A stretch of DNA of 53,134 bases. Source: an uncultured Lentisphaerota bacterium (lineage in GTDB: Bacteria; Verrucomicrobiota; Lentisphaeria; Oligosphaerales; CAITYL01). Under the pieces are notes generated by a model, which saw nothing but the letters and a program-made list of their open reading frames with translations, had not been told where the DNA came from and made no database searches. Positions 53,126 to 53,134 of this stretch are shown one piece after another. A program made the translations under genes and the position numbers. The DNA is taken from assembly GCA_903921725.1 (NCBI GenBank), contig CAIXRA010000022.1, positions 1 to 53,134 of the forward strand. Direction: 5' to 3'. The stretch's first letter is position 1, and each line of letters begins with the position of its first letter.

Positions 53126-53134
53126 ATGGCACCC
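53126..53134 (+). CDS. start of a gene cut by the window edge
   Basis: ATGGCACCC preceded by GGAGGAACT, a good ribosome site with a promoter-like sequence upstream. Only three codons are visible; ATG 53115 in another frame is the alternative. Product unknown. Confidence 0.4.

Overview
The window is GC-rich bacterial chromosome with dense coding. Several traits point to the PVC superphylum, most likely Lentisphaerota or Kiritimatiellota. These are pseudopilins whose FTLIE/FSLVE-type signals follow basic or other residues instead of glycine, a secreted GH123/DUF6067-like glycosidase, a YncE-propeller/phosphoesterase fusion, and a D-Ala-D-Ala ligase/GNAT fusion. This placement is inference; no rRNA is present to confirm it.

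Layout. 1-5.6 kb is an accessory patch next to the 3' end of a tRNA-Val(UAC) gene. It holds a 25-bp inverted repeat, three copies of a 32-bp repeat, a secreted glycosidase, a frameshifted DnaN-like sliding-clamp remnant, a small exported helical protein and a short membrane protein. 5.9-11.2 kb carries an EF-G paralogue and argD on the minus strand and a ligase/acetyltransferase fusion on the plus strand. 11.3-16.7 kb is a pilMNOPQ-type operon with a candidate promoter and a terminator. 16.8-23.2 kb is the core lipid block yceD-rpmF-plsX-fabH-fabD-fabG-acpP-fabF. It is followed by a 7TM-HD (PgpH-like) hydrolase overlapping ybeY, then a tandem CDP-alcohol phosphatidyltransferase and a propeller/phosphoesterase.

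31.0-37.6 kb is a minus-strand pseudopilin operon (GspH-, I-, J-, K- and G-like, plus one further pseudopilin and one exported protein) ending in a strong terminator. It shares a motif with the region upstream of pilM, so the two clusters probably form one hybrid type IV pilus/type II secretion machine; its ATPase, platform protein and peptidase must lie elsewhere. 37.8-41.6 kb is a minus-strand trio of exported proteins: FlgT/LPP20-like with a C-terminal membrane anchor, FlgO/DUF4384-like, and a caspase-fold protease.

42.0-52.9 kb is the most unusual part. It is a tightly packed plus-strand cluster of five radical SAM enzymes (two with B12-binding-like N-termini, a paralogous pair, and one resembling tetraether-synthase-type enzymes), two GNAT-like proteins, two small membrane proteins and a GH3-family acyl-acid amide synthetase. 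Several genes are joined by ATGA overlaps, and an inverted pair of 10-bp-period repeat arrays lies within it. It reads as an undescribed biosynthetic pathway, perhaps for a modified lipid or amide; the product is unknown. A candidate promoter and the first codons of another gene lie at the right edge.
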